Shown: one piece after another, positions 8,192-17,071 of the stretch
How the letters are laid out: each line of letters starts with the position of its first letter
How positions within the stretch are numbered: position 1 is the stretch's first letter
Assembly (NCBI GenBank): GCA_025462645.1
Contig: JAOAPB010000101.1
Coordinates: forward strand, 1 to 64,000
From: Edaphobacter sp.
Lineage (GTDB): Bacteria; Acidobacteriota; Terriglobia; Terriglobales; Acidobacteriaceae
DNA length: 64,000 bases
Direction of reading: 5' to 3'
Notes under the pieces: model-generated
Databases searched by the model: none
Seen by the model: only the letters and a program-made list of their open reading frames with translations
Told to the model about the DNA's origin: nothing
Position numbers and translations under genes: made by a program

Positions 8192-9190
8192 CTACTTCCT
8201 ACTCTTCTCAGCCTCCGTCGTCGAAGGCGGATTCCCAGCCAACCGCAGATTCGCCACCTTCTGCAACAGATCGAACCAGAAGGGTGCTCCCTGCGAGATC
8301 GCCAGCGCAGTCAGCGAAATTCCCAGCAGCTTCCACAGCCACCACCCGGAGACGTCACCCACCACTCGCCGAGGATCTCCCAGCGGCACGGCAACCGGAG
8401 TCATCACCCTCTTCGCTCCAGCCAGATTCGGCCAGCAGGTCCCCATCGTATCCGTAGTGCTCGAGACCCGGCACCAGCCCAGCGGAATCGTCGTCAACTG
8501 CCGCCGCACCTCATTCAACTTCGCAAACGAATCCTTAGCCTCAGCCTCGCTCCGAGCAACTCCGTCCTTCGGTACAGTCTTCACGTACTCCATCGCCGCC
8601 TCCGTCGTCGCCGCTCGCAGCGTCGGATCGTTCCAGAACGCATTTCCTATCGCGATCGAATCGGCATTGAACGCGAAGCACAGCAACACCCCGATGATCC
8701 AAAGCGTCATATGCGACTTCCGCTTGTACCAACCCGAGACCCGGCTCATCGAGTCGTTGTACCAGTCCTCCAGCTTCCCTTTCTGCTCTTCAAAGGTCTT
8801 CGAATCCCGCAGTATCGACCGAAGCAGCGTCTCCGTCCTCGCAAGCGGATCGCCTTTTGGCAGCGCACCAGCTGCACTCGTCAGATCCATCTTCTTGTCT
8901 TGAGCCAGATGAAGAATAGCCATCGCCAGCGTAGCCGAGGGAATATACGAAGGCTTCCGGCTCAGCGTCCCAAGAGCATTCGGACTGCAAAGCCCCTCCA
9001 GCAGCGGTGTCTTGTAAAGCGCCTCCTTGAACTCCTCGCTGAGGAACAACCCCGCAATCCCTTTCTCCAGCGTCTTAGCTCGCCATCGCATGATGTTCGC
9101 CACAATCTCCTGAATCGCCGAACAAGCGGCACTAAACATCAGGAACAGAAAGATCATGCTGATAGCAAAACCAACAATAGTCGTAGACAT
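8192..9190 (-). CDS. Membrane protein of unknown function
   Basis: The start at 9190 is chosen because GGAGAG lies six bases before this ATG; an in-frame ATG at 9217 lacks a ribosome site. The 332-residue product has a hydrophobic N-terminal segment (residues 5-30, VGFAISMIFLFLMFSAACSA), a long soluble stretch (30-160) with charged helices, a second membrane segment around MTLWIIGVLLCFAF (about 165-180) and a third near the C-terminus (LWKLLGISLTALAIS). A soluble domain of about 100 residues with two cysteines lies between the second and third. Nothing in it identifies a transporter or enzyme; I do not recognise the family. It is monocistronic with a strong terminator. Confidence 0.7.
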   Translation of the reverse strand: MSTTIVGFAISMIFLFLMFSAACSAIQEIVANIMRWRAKTLEKGIAGLFLSEEFKEALYKTPLLEGLCSPNALGTLSRKPSYIPSATLAMAILHLAQDKKMDLTSAAGALPKGDPLARTETLLRSILRDSKTFEEQKGKLEDWYNDSMSRVSGWYKRKSHMTLWIIGVLLCFAFNADSIAIGNAFWNDPTLRAATTEAAMEYVKTVPKDGVARSEAEAKDSFAKLNEVRRQLTTIPLGWCRVSSTTDTMGTCWPNLAGAKRVMTPVAVPLGDPRRVVGDVSGWWLWKLLGISLTALAISQGAPFWFDLLQKVANLRLAGNPPSTTEAEKSRK

Positions 9191-9295
9191 ACCCAACTCT
9201 CCGTACAAAGATTTCATCGATTCGAATGTAAGGGGCCCAACTACGGATGACCGAGTGCGATCACTCTAAGCCAAATCACGCACAACTCAAACCAC

Positions 9296-9334
9296 AAAAA
9301 AGCGGCCATTCCAGAGACCTCCTGGAACAGCCGC
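9296..9334 (-). terminator. Intrinsic terminator of the M28 peptidase gene
   Basis: GCGGC/GCCGC and TTCCAG/CTGGAA pair to form a long stem around a seven-base loop, with a small internal mismatch. On the minus strand the stem is followed directly by six T. It lies 19 bases after the peptidase stop at 9353. Confidence 0.85.
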
Positions 9335-9352
9335 CTCTTCTTCCAGCACAAT

Positions 9353-10885
9353 CTATTCGTGGAACGTAGACTTCCGCCCTGCCAGCCTGCCATCCATATC
9401 GGCCAGCACATAGGCCACAACGGAGAGCATCGCCGTATTCTTCTTGAACGAGTCCACATCGACTTTATCCAGCGTATCGGCCTCCGTATGGTGCCAGTCG
9501 AAGTAGTGCTCGCCCACCGTCCGCGGACTCAGCGCCGGAACGCCATCGGCAGTAATCGGTCCAATGTCCGAGCCACCACCTCCCGGCGAAACCGTATTCG
9601 CTCCAATCGAACCCAACAGGGAAGCGATGTCCTTCAAATAGACAAAAGACTGCTTCTCCTCCGCCGAAAGCGCACTCTCATCGAACCCCGCTCCCCGCGC
9701 AGCGACCGGAGCAGCCGCTGCACCCGGAGCAGGAGGAGCCGGCCGCCTTGGCCCACCGAATCCGCCATACCCGATCCCCAGCGGCTTCTCCGCACCGCCA
9801 TCCATCTCAATCGCCGCCACCTGGTCGCCAATCTTATCCCCGATCCACTCGCGATAAGCCCGTCCACCCGCGCCGCCATTCTCCTCATTCACCCAGAACA
9901 CAATCCGAATCGTCCGCTTCGGCTTCAGCCCTAGCTTATGGATCAGCGACACCGCCTCAAACGTGGCCATGATGCCCGAGCCATCATCCTGCGCTCCCTG
10001 GCCCACATCCCACGAGTCGATGTGCCCGCCCAGCACCACGACCTGCTCCGGATGCTCGCTGCCCACAATCTCGCCGATCACGTTGCCCGCCTTCACATCG
10101 GCCTCCATATGCGCATCCATCTGCAGATGCACCTGGACCGGCCCCTCCTTCGCCAGCCGCTCGATCAGCAGCGCATCTTCAACTGAAATGGCGGCCGCCG
10201 GAATCTTCGGCTGCTTCTCGTCATACCGCAGCGTCCCCGTATGCGGAGTCTGCATCGCCAACCCCGTCGCCGACCTTACCAGCACCGCCGCCGCACCCTT
10301 GGCCGCGGCACGCGAGGGCCCGCCCGTCCGATACATCGAGCCCACGCCATATCCATGCCAGCCCGGGTTGTACACCACGATCTTGCCCTTCACCTGCGCA
10401 TCCGGCAGAGCATCCAGCTCCGCAAAATCATGCACGAACACCACCGGAGCCGTAATCCCTTCCTTCGGAGTCCCCACGCTCATCCCAAGGCCAAGCATAT
10501 GCAGCGGCTTCTTTACCGGCCCCACCAGCGCGGCAGATTCATCCCCACGCACCCAGTGTGGAACCATCGCCGTCTGCACCTGAACGTTCTGCAGCCCAGC
10601 CTTCCGCATCAGGTCTGCGCCCCACTCAACGGCGGTATTCAGCTGCGGACTTCCGCTCACCCGCTTGCCAATGTGATCGCAAAGATACGTCAGCGCGGCA
10701 TACCCTTCGTTATCCGCCATCGCCGCCTGCAGGATCTTATCCGCATCGGCCTTGTACTTCGCGGCCAGCGGCCCGGCAACCGCCGGCATCCCTGGCCGTT
10801 CCGTCCCCGGAGCTCCCATCTGGGCAATCCCTGGCTGCGTCACAATCAAAGCAGCCCCTGTCAACAAAGCAGCAAAACACTTCAT
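9353..10885 (-). CDS. Secreted M28-family zinc peptidase
   Basis: From ATG 10885 (AGGAG seven bases upstream; a TTG directly before it is a less likely start) the protein has 510 residues with a signal peptide. The co-catalytic zinc ligands of M28 are visible: His and Asp in GGHIDSWDVG, Asp in AQDDGSG, the catalytic and binding Glu pair in VNEENGG, Asp in AIEMDGG, and a late His in YFDWHHTEADT. A PA-type insert (about residues 130-260) precedes the catalytic part. The layout resembles plasma glutamate carboxypeptidase (CPQ), an exopeptidase on short peptides. A Pro/Ala-rich insert (PAPPAPGAAAAPVAARG) interrupts the C-terminal half. It probably serves periplasmic peptide use. The TonB receptor gene lies directly upstream on the same strand but is separated by a strong hairpin. 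Confidence 0.88.
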   Translation of the reverse strand: MKCFAALLTGAALIVTQPGIAQMGAPGTERPGMPAVAGPLAAKYKADADKILQAAMADNEGYAALTYLCDHIGKRVSGSPQLNTAVEWGADLMRKAGLQNVQVQTAMVPHWVRGDESAALVGPVKKPLHMLGLGMSVGTPKEGITAPVVFVHDFAELDALPDAQVKGKIVVYNPGWHGYGVGSMYRTGGPSRAAAKGAAAVLVRSATGLAMQTPHTGTLRYDEKQPKIPAAAISVEDALLIERLAKEGPVQVHLQMDAHMEADVKAGNVIGEIVGSEHPEQVVVLGGHIDSWDVGQGAQDDGSGIMATFEAVSLIHKLGLKPKRTIRIVFWVNEENGGAGGRAYREWIGDKIGDQVAAIEMDGGAEKPLGIGYGGFGGPRRPAPPAPGAAAAPVAARGAGFDESALSAEEKQSFVYLKDIASLLGSIGANTVSPGGGGSDIGPITADGVPALSPRTVGEHYFDWHHTEADTLDKVDVDSFKKNTAMLSVVAYVLADMDGRLAGRKSTFHE

Positions 10886-10932
10886 CAAAATTCTCCTGTC
10901 GTCTCAGCGTGAAAAGCGTCCGTCACAGACAA

Positions 10933-10965
10933 CACAGGCTGAGAACATTTCGCTCTCAGCCTGTG
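10933..10965 (-). terminator. Hairpin after the TonB receptor gene
   Basis: CACAGGCTGAGA (10933-10944) and TCTCAGCCTGTG (10954-10965) are perfect 12-bp complements around a nine-base loop. It lies 26 bases past the receptor stop at 10991. The following minus-strand sequence (TTGTCTGTG) is only moderately T-rich, so it could terminate, or protect the 3' end of the receptor mRNA. Confidence 0.65.
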
Positions 10966-10990
10966 CCGATCAGTCAAAGCATGCAGGTCG

Positions 10991-13900
10991 TTAGAAAATG
11001 ATCTTACCCGCAAGCTGTACGTTGAAGGGCTCGCCCGAGCCGATACCCGTAGCGCTGGCTGCGTTGCGAGTGTTGGTGCTCCGTCCGAACGTGGAAGACG
11101 TCAGAGACGATAAGCTGGGGTTGGCCAGATTGGTGCGGTTGAAGATGTTGAACATCTCCGCGCGCAGTTGCAGGTTGATACCCTCGCGGATCTGAGTGTT
11201 TTTCACCAGCGATGCATCCACCGTGAAGAAGCCAGGTCCGCGGAAGGCGTTACGGGAAGTGGTGCCATACGCACCCGCTGTGGGCTTGGCGAAGGCGGTG
11301 ACCGTATACAGCGCTGCGTACGGAGCCGCGCCGCCACCCGGGAAGATAAGCTTGGAACCGGTGCTTGTCTTTGGGTTGGCGCCGATGACGAGGTTGGCGC
11401 GGTCCTGGTTCTCACCCGAGCCGCTGTTGTCCGAGCCGACCTTCGCGGAGAACGGAGTTCCCGTGAAGGCGGTCGTGAACATGTTGCCCTGCCAGCCCTG
11501 TGTCAGGCTCGTCCACCTGCTGCTGAACTTCGGCACTTCGTAGACGATGTAGCCATTGAACGTATGGCGAACGTCAAAGTCCGCATTGCCATACTCGCCC
11601 CCCAGGTTATAGGAGTTCTGCGGAGCCAGGCCGCGCGTGCTGGAGATGACGTCCAGGGCATGACCGTAGGTGTACGATGCCTGCGCCGTCAGGCCATGGT
11701 AGCCGCTGGTGCGGATAGTGCCCTGCAGTGAGTGGTAGTTGGAAGAGCCTTCGCTCTGGATCTCGTTGACAGCTCCCATAAAGGAGTAGTTCGCGACCGT
11801 TTTGTTGATAAAGATGGGACGGCGTGCAAGTTCGCCCGTCGACGAGTTATCCGCGCCAGGCTGAGCCTGGTTGATGTCGCTGAGGTTGAAAAGGCGTCTG
11901 CCGACTGCACCGGCATAAGCCAGCGTTGCGACCGTATTCCTGTTCACCTGGAACTGCGTGTTCAGACCGAAGTTCTGCACGTAGGCCGTATGGAACCGCG
12001 GGCTCACGCTGGCAAAACCTTGAGGAGTCGCCGTGCTCGGTGCAGTCGGGAACACGACAGCGCCTGTAGTCCACTGGTAGAAGTTGCGGGCCACATTGAA
12101 CACAGGCGAGGAGCCCGTGTTGTTCGCCTGAATGCCTACTGCGCCGTTGTTGCCAGGACGATTATCGAAGAAGCCGTTGAAGTTCGGCGCATCGTAGTAC
12201 AGGCCGTAGGTGCCGCGCACCACCATCCTCGACGCCGTCTGCCAGGAGAAGCCGAACCGCGGCGAGAAGTTGGTGTGGTTACCAGGGTAAACACTGGTGT
12301 TCGCTCCAGGAGAGCCAGCAGGTACAAGTCCGAAGCCGTCGGCGCCCGAGCTGCCCGGACGATAGACCGACAACTGGCCATTCGACGTGATCGGCGCGTT
12401 GTATTCGTAGCGCAGACCGTAGTTCAGGGTGAGTGTCGGCAACAACTGCAAGGTGTCTTGGCCGAAGATCGCGAACGTGTTCTGGTAGATGCCCCGGCGT
12501 AGAACACCTTGCGTGAAGCTGGAAGACGCGACGTATCCGGCAAGATAGTCTGCCATCACTTTTATGTCCGACGTCACCTTGGTGTCGTTGTCGTACCGTG
12601 TAGCGCCTGAGGGCAGCAGCGCCTGGACTCCGGCATTGCTGGTCGCAGTTCCGTTGAAGGTAAAGGTGCCACGAACGTTGCGTTGGTACTGCAGGTCCAT
12701 GTAGTTGCGGCGGAACTCGCCACCGAAACGGTACTGGTGTTTCCCGCTGACGATCGTCGCGACATCCGTGATGTGGCCCGTGTAATCCTTACGGCCCAGC
12801 GGCTGGGTTGCACCTGTCTGGTCGAAGCCGGTCATCGAGATCGTCGGCGCACCGAACAGCGATGGATTCGTTACGCCTGTATTCAGTCCGAGCGCCGGGA
12901 TGTTCTGGCTGTGATCCACGTCATTGAAGGTCTGATTGAAAACGCCCACAGCGGCCAGTGCCTGGTTCGAAACCCGGTCAGTAATCGCCCAGTTGTGGAT
13001 CACGGAGAAGTTCTGCGTAATATCTGGAGCAACTTCGTAGTACTCATACACGTTGGTGCCGATCGGAGCGATCTGCCGGCCCGTTCCGATGAACGACTGC
13101 ACGCGAAGTGTCTGACGAGGCGTGAGGTTGTAGTTCAGGTTGCCGATTGCGTTATCGGCATAGCCAACCTGCGGACGGCCATCGATAAAGTTACTCGCCT
13201 GTGCCGGGCCGGCTGGCTTGTTGCCCTGCGGCCACAAGGAGAGCACGCTGAGCGAGAGTGGGTTTACCGGAATCTTATGCGCCTGGAGCAGAGCCGTGCC
13301 TGCCTGAACGTAAGCGGTCGTAGGCTCGGTGGCCGGTGCCGTATTCGCGATCACGAAGCGCTGGCGCTCGTAGTTTACGAAGAAGAACAGCTTGTCCTTG
13401 ATGATGGGTCCGCCAACTGAGCCGCCGAACTGGATGTTGCGCAGCTTCGACTTCCTCGGCGAGGTAATGAAAGGGTTCTGGGCAGCGAAAAACTCGTTGC
13501 GGTTGAAGTAGTAGCCCGAGCCATGAAAGCTGTTCGTGCCGGTTTTGATCGCAAGCGAAATCAAGCTGCCTGCATTTCGCCCTGCCTCGGCATTGCCGTT
13601 CGACTGCACGTTGAACTGATCGATAGCATCGATCGGGAGCGTCACACCGGCGATACCGTTCACACCGGCCTGATTCGCCGCCGCGCCGTTCTGCCAGATG
13701 TCGTTATTGTCTGCGCCGTCAATCTGGTAGTTGTTCTGGTTTGTGCGGGCTCCGTTGATCGATCCTGCACCGTTGTAACCCGGAACGATCTTAATCAGCT
13801 GCGTAAAGTCGCGCCCATTCAGCGGAATATTCGCAACCGCCTTGTCGTTCACCACAGAGTTGTTTGTTGAGGACACCGTGTCCAGCGAGACCGCCGCCGC

Positions 13901-14269
13901 ATTCACCTCAATCTGTTCATTCGAAGAGGCCACCGCAATCTTGAGATCCAGCGAGTAGACCTGCCCAGGTGTTACCGAGATCTTGTCGACCTTCGAAGTC
14001 CCAAAGCCAGGTGCCTCCACCCTAATGCTGTATGCGCCGAGTGGAAGATCCTGGAAGCTGTAGACGCCCGAGCTCGTCGAAATCGTCTCGCGCTTGGATC
14101 CCGTATCTGTCCCGGTCAACGAGATCTTTGCATTTGCGATCACTGCGCCGGTGCTGTCCTGCACCGTCCCCGCGATGCCGCCGCGAAACGTCTGTGCCAC
14201 CATCACCTGCGTTATCGCTAACGCCAGCATGATGACACCTAGCTTGAATTGCCTGGAAAATGACTTCAT
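10991..14269 (-). CDS. Oar-like TonB-dependent receptor with carboxypeptidase-regulatory domain
   Basis: This 1092-residue outer-membrane protein has a signal peptide (first ~25 residues), then a carboxypeptidase regulatory-like beta-sandwich (about 28-110: GGIAGTVQDSTGAVIANAKI to YSIRVEAPGFG). A plug domain follows (about 130-240, with IPLNGRDFTQLIKIVPGYNG and DGADNNDIWQNG). The rest is a long beta-barrel ending in the aromatic residue Phe (AGKIIF), the usual recognition signal for barrel insertion. The NGRDFTQL plug motif and extended length mark the Oar-like group, found in large paralogous families in Acidobacteriota and thought to take up carbohydrates or other large molecules. No substrate-specific enzymes are adjacent except the secreted M28 peptidase downstream, which hints at peptide use but does not prove it. 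Confidence 0.9.
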   Translation of the reverse strand: MKSFSRQFKLGVIMLALAITQVMVAQTFRGGIAGTVQDSTGAVIANAKISLTGTDTGSKRETISTSSGVYSFQDLPLGAYSIRVEAPGFGTSKVDKISVTPGQVYSLDLKIAVASSNEQIEVNAAAVSLDTVSSTNNSVVNDKAVANIPLNGRDFTQLIKIVPGYNGAGSINGARTNQNNYQIDGADNNDIWQNGAAANQAGVNGIAGVTLPIDAIDQFNVQSNGNAEAGRNAGSLISLAIKTGTNSFHGSGYYFNRNEFFAAQNPFITSPRKSKLRNIQFGGSVGGPIIKDKLFFFVNYERQRFVIANTAPATEPTTAYVQAGTALLQAHKIPVNPLSLSVLSLWPQGNKPAGPAQASNFIDGRPQVGYADNAIGNLNYNLTPRQTLRVQSFIGTGRQIAPIGTNVYEYYEVAPDITQNFSVIHNWAITDRVSNQALAAVGVFNQTFNDVDHSQNIPALGLNTGVTNPSLFGAPTISMTGFDQTGATQPLGRKDYTGHITDVATIVSGKHQYRFGGEFRRNYMDLQYQRNVRGTFTFNGTATSNAGVQALLPSGATRYDNDTKVTSDIKVMADYLAGYVASSSFTQGVLRRGIYQNTFAIFGQDTLQLLPTLTLNYGLRYEYNAPITSNGQLSVYRPGSSGADGFGLVPAGSPGANTSVYPGNHTNFSPRFGFSWQTASRMVVRGTYGLYYDAPNFNGFFDNRPGNNGAVGIQANNTGSSPVFNVARNFYQWTTGAVVFPTAPSTATPQGFASVSPRFHTAYVQNFGLNTQFQVNRNTVATLAYAGAVGRRLFNLSDINQAQPGADNSSTGELARRPIFINKTVANYSFMGAVNEIQSEGSSNYHSLQGTIRTSGYHGLTAQASYTYGHALDVISSTRGLAPQNSYNLGGEYGNADFDVRHTFNGYIVYEVPKFSSRWTSLTQGWQGNMFTTAFTGTPFSAKVGSDNSGSGENQDRANLVIGANPKTSTGSKLIFPGGGAAPYAALYTVTAFAKPTAGAYGTTSRNAFRGPGFFTVDASLVKNTQIREGINLQLRAEMFNIFNRTNLANPSLSSLTSSTFGRSTNTRNAASATGIGSGEPFNVQLAGKIIF

Positions 14270-14442
14270 GGGTAGGGCTCTCCTTAGTGTTGCTGCTGGT
14301 GCTGCTGGTTGCTCTGCTGGAAAGAGGTCGAGCTACGGCAGAGTCGAATGGATACACTTCATTTCAAGAGGGTCACAAGGACTCTCTGCACGGATGGAGG
14401 AAGCTCAGAACCGTGTCAGGTGAAAATGAGGTATTTGTGAAA

Positions 14443-14471
14443 ACAATAGAGGCATACGCTCGTGAACGCAA
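14443..14471 (-). promoter_or_regulatory. Candidate promoter of the TonB receptor gene
   Basis: On the minus strand TTGCGT (14471-14466) and TATTGT (14448-14443) are spaced by 17 bases and point to the receptor start, giving a leader of about 165 bases. The hexamers match consensus only partly. Confidence 0.3.
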
Positions 14472-14861
14472 GGTTAAAACGTTATTTGTTTGGTTTTAAT
14501 CGGTAAGGCTCTACCAATGCACAACCTTCAGAAACGTGTCTTCGAAGCGAAAATACTGCAGCGTGCGTCTCAAACTCTGATGTAAAACTGTGGGATTGGC
14601 CGACGGTCTGAACGAAAGATGCAGAGATCCGGGCTAACTCAAGAAGAAAGGATTAGAGCGTCAGATCCACCGTCGGCACACTACACCGCACTCGACAGAG
14701 TGCCGCGCATTGCAGGTCCGCACAACGATGAATGATTCGCATGATTAGCATCGACTATCCTGTATTTATCTTGGATTCGAGCTGCCATGTCAAGACAACC
14801 GGCGCGTGCGACAACTCCGAATCCATGCTGATTCGCTCCAATCCGCGGTCGTCTCGCCTCA
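14472..14861. other. Intergenic region with no supported gene
   Basis: About 390 bases upstream of the TonB receptor and downstream of the DUF5995 gene. It is locally more AT-rich than the coding sequence around it. I found no open frame with a recognisable product and no convincing hairpin, tRNA or repeat. Confidence 0.5.
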
Positions 14862-15587
14862 TCAGGCACATACCAGAATCGCCCGCCCCACAACCCCCGT
14901 TACCTGATCCTGCGCCTGCAACCCTACCCTCTGCGCCACCCTTGGAAGTGCCCGCAGATGACCGGAGAAATCCCATGCCAGATCGCGAGCCTTGCAGATG
15001 TTCCAGAACGCCAGCAGCCGTCCGATCTTCCCCGTATCCTGCGCCAGTTGACCCAGAACCCCGACCGCCAGCACCTCCAGCGTAGCCGGCATCACCGTCT
15101 GGAGCAGACCGTTCACCGCCTCATAGTCCACATGCTGTGGGCTCTCGTAGTTCGGGACGATATTCATCTGCCGGTCGGTCTCGATCAAAGCCAGCGCCAG
15201 ATCGTGGTTGATGTGCGCATTCATCCCCGCGAGAGCAAACTGAATCCGGTCGATCCCCGGCCGATACCGTGCCCCCATCAGCGCATCCCAGGCGTTGGGA
15301 GCCCCACCGGGATTGTCCAGATAGGACACAATCGCCTTGAAGTACAGCCCGGCGAAGATTACATCCAGCCGGTCCAGCCAGATCGCGTCCTTCCACCCAC
15401 CCGCCGGTGGACGCATATCCACCTCCTCGGTCACCATCATGTACATCCGGTTGAACCACTTCAACCCATCGTTGTCTGCCAGCGTCCGGTCCACCTGCCG
15501 CATCGTCTCCAGCACACCGTCAACCGTAGACGGCGCCGCCCCACTCACAATCTGGTACAAAGCCTGATCCGCCGCAGCAACGCTCAC
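14862..15587 (-). CDS. DUF5995 family protein
   Basis: A GTG start at 15587 gives 241 residues beginning VSVAAADQALYQ; a G-rich stretch (GGGGAGGGGGATAGGA) lies just before it. An in-frame TTG at 15671 would add 28 residues without the conserved character. The sequence has the signature of DUF5995: LKWFNRMYMMVTEEVDM near residues 43-59, an all-helical body, and FALAGMNAHINHDLALAL near 120-137, where the histidines could bind a ligand or metal. The function of this family is not established. It is divergent from the GH13-like gene, sharing a 242-base region that contains the ACCAC tract. Confidence 0.75.
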   Translation of the reverse strand: MSVAAADQALYQIVSGAAPSTVDGVLETMRQVDRTLADNDGLKWFNRMYMMVTEEVDMRPPAGGWKDAIWLDRLDVIFAGLYFKAIVSYLDNPGGAPNAWDALMGARYRPGIDRIQFALAGMNAHINHDLALALIETDRQMNIVPNYESPQHVDYEAVNGLLQTVMPATLEVLAVGVLGQLAQDTGKIGRLLAFWNICKARDLAWDFSGHLRALPRVAQRVGLQAQDQVTGVVGRAILVCA

Positions 15588-15696
15588 GAGTCCTATCCCC
15601 CTCCCCAACGTTTTTGCGGAAGTATAGCCTAGTCCTGTCAGCACCGGTGGATTGCACCAAAAGCAGTGCAAAGACCGTCAAAAAAAACCAGACTCT

Positions 15697-15798
15697 TCAC
15701 CACATCCTGTCCACGTTTACCACACAAAAAACCACGTGCTGCACCACGTTTTTTACAAAAAACCCAGCAAATCACCACCTCCACCACAGCCAAAAAAT
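15697..15798. repeat. ACCAC-rich intergenic tract, copy A
   Basis: One strand is almost only A, C and T, with the pentamer CACCA/ACCAC repeated at short irregular intervals (for example near 15699, 15711, 15719, 15731, 15743, 15773, 15784) separated by A runs. The block CCACGTTTACCA at 15711-15722 recurs exactly at 24670-24681 in the only other such tract of the window. It lies between divergent genes, upstream of the GH13-like gene. Confidence 0.6.
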
Positions 15799-15829
15799 CC
15801 GGTAGCATCTCACTAAGATCCGGAGCCCG

Positions 15830-17071
15830 ATGCCCTCTTTCCTCACCCTCATCCTCGTCCTCTGCCTCTCTACCACCGCCTTCGCGCAAACCCTCGCACG
15901 CCCCGGCTGGGCCGGCTCCGGCATGAGCGCCGAACCCTGGTGGAAGCACGCCGTCCTCTACCAGCTCGACCCCCATAACTTCAGTGAAGACGGCCTCCGC
16001 GGCATCCCCAGGCACCTGAACTACCTGCAATCACTAGGCGTAGACGCCCTCCTCCTCACCAATACCGCGTCAGACGCGCAAACCATCGATCCCGCCATAG
16101 GCACCCTGGACGATCTCGACGACCTCATCCACCAGGCCAGCCGCTACAACATCCGCGTCCTGCTGGATCTCAAACCCACTCCCGACCCAACCTCCACCGC
16201 CCGCTTCTGGCTCAACCGCGGAGTAGCCGGCTTCCACGCCCCCACCGCCGCCGAAGCTGCCGCCCTCAGCAAGGTCACCAGCAGTTCCCTGGGCCAGCGC
16301 ATCGTCATCGCCGACGAATCCCCGCAAAATCCCCAGCAAAACCACGATCCAGCCCCCCAGCTTCTCCTGGATCCACGGCCGGGAACTCAGCCCCAACTCA
16401 CCGCCTCCGCCATCCGCCCCGCAATCGACGCCAGCCAGGAACAGTCGAATCGCACCCAGCCTCTCCTCCTCACCGACGGCCCCATCTACCCTCGCAGCAT
16501 GACCCGTTACGCCGACGGCAAACATGACCTCGCCATAGCCAAAATCATCGCAACAACGCTCCTCACCACCCGCACCGCTGCCCTCCTCTACTACGGCCAG
16601 GAGCTGGGCCTCACCACCACCACCGAATCGGCCACCATCCACTGGGACCCCCCACTCGCGCCCGTCAAGGGCCAACCGGATCCCCCCGCCGATCCCACCC
16701 CAAACGCCGCAGTAGAAGAAGCCAATCCTCAGTCCCTCCTCAACTGGTACCGACAGTTGAGCGCCCTCCATCATGGCAATGCAACCATCAGCTCCGGTGC
16801 CAACATCACCCTCAACCACGACGACCAGAACGTCCTCGCCTGGGTCCGCAAACCCAGCACTGTCTCTGCGATCTCCCCTGCCATCGTCGTCATCTGCAAT
16901 CTCTCCGCGCAGCCCGTCCAGCTCTCGCTCAAGGCGGACATACAGCGTCTCCACCTCAAGGGCAGCTTTCTCCGCACGATCCTGCGCTCCGACAACGCGA
17001 TGGGCCCCATGCATCTCGAATCGATGACGATCCCGCCCTACGGCGTCTTTATCGGCCAGCTTCGTTACTAG
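15830..17071 (+). CDS. Secreted GH13-like protein with degenerate active site
   Basis: The 413-residue product has a signal peptide (ending STTAFAQ) and starts like an alpha-glucosidase: WWKHAVLYQLDPHNF at about 38-52, then HLNYLQSLGVDALLLTN. The four GH13 conserved regions are altered. Region I, normally DxxxNH, reads DLKPTPDPTS. Region II, normally GFRxDxxxx with the nucleophile, reads GFHAPTAAE. Region IV, normally NHD, reads TDGPIYP, although its neighbour LLYYGQELGL matches the family well. A C-terminal beta domain is present (about 330-413). The protein is about 130 residues shorter than typical members. With nucleophile and transition-state Asp missing it is probably not a glycosidase; a sugar-binding or scaffold role is possible. 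Its last 23 bases overlap the convergent GT4 gene. Confidence 0.75.
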   Translation: MPSFLTLILVLCLSTTAFAQTLARPGWAGSGMSAEPWWKHAVLYQLDPHNFSEDGLRGIPRHLNYLQSLGVDALLLTNTASDAQTIDPAIGTLDDLDDLIHQASRYNIRVLLDLKPTPDPTSTARFWLNRGVAGFHAPTAAEAAALSKVTSSSLGQRIVIADESPQNPQQNHDPAPQLLLDPRPGTQPQLTASAIRPAIDASQEQSNRTQPLLLTDGPIYPRSMTRYADGKHDLAIAKIIATTLLTTRTAALLYYGQELGLTTTTESATIHWDPPLAPVKGQPDPPADPTPNAAVEEANPQSLLNWYRQLSALHHGNATISSGANITLNHDDQNVLAWVRKPSTVSAISPAIVVICNLSAQPVQLSLKADIQRLHLKGSFLRTILRSDNAMGPMHLESMTIPPYGVFIGQLRY

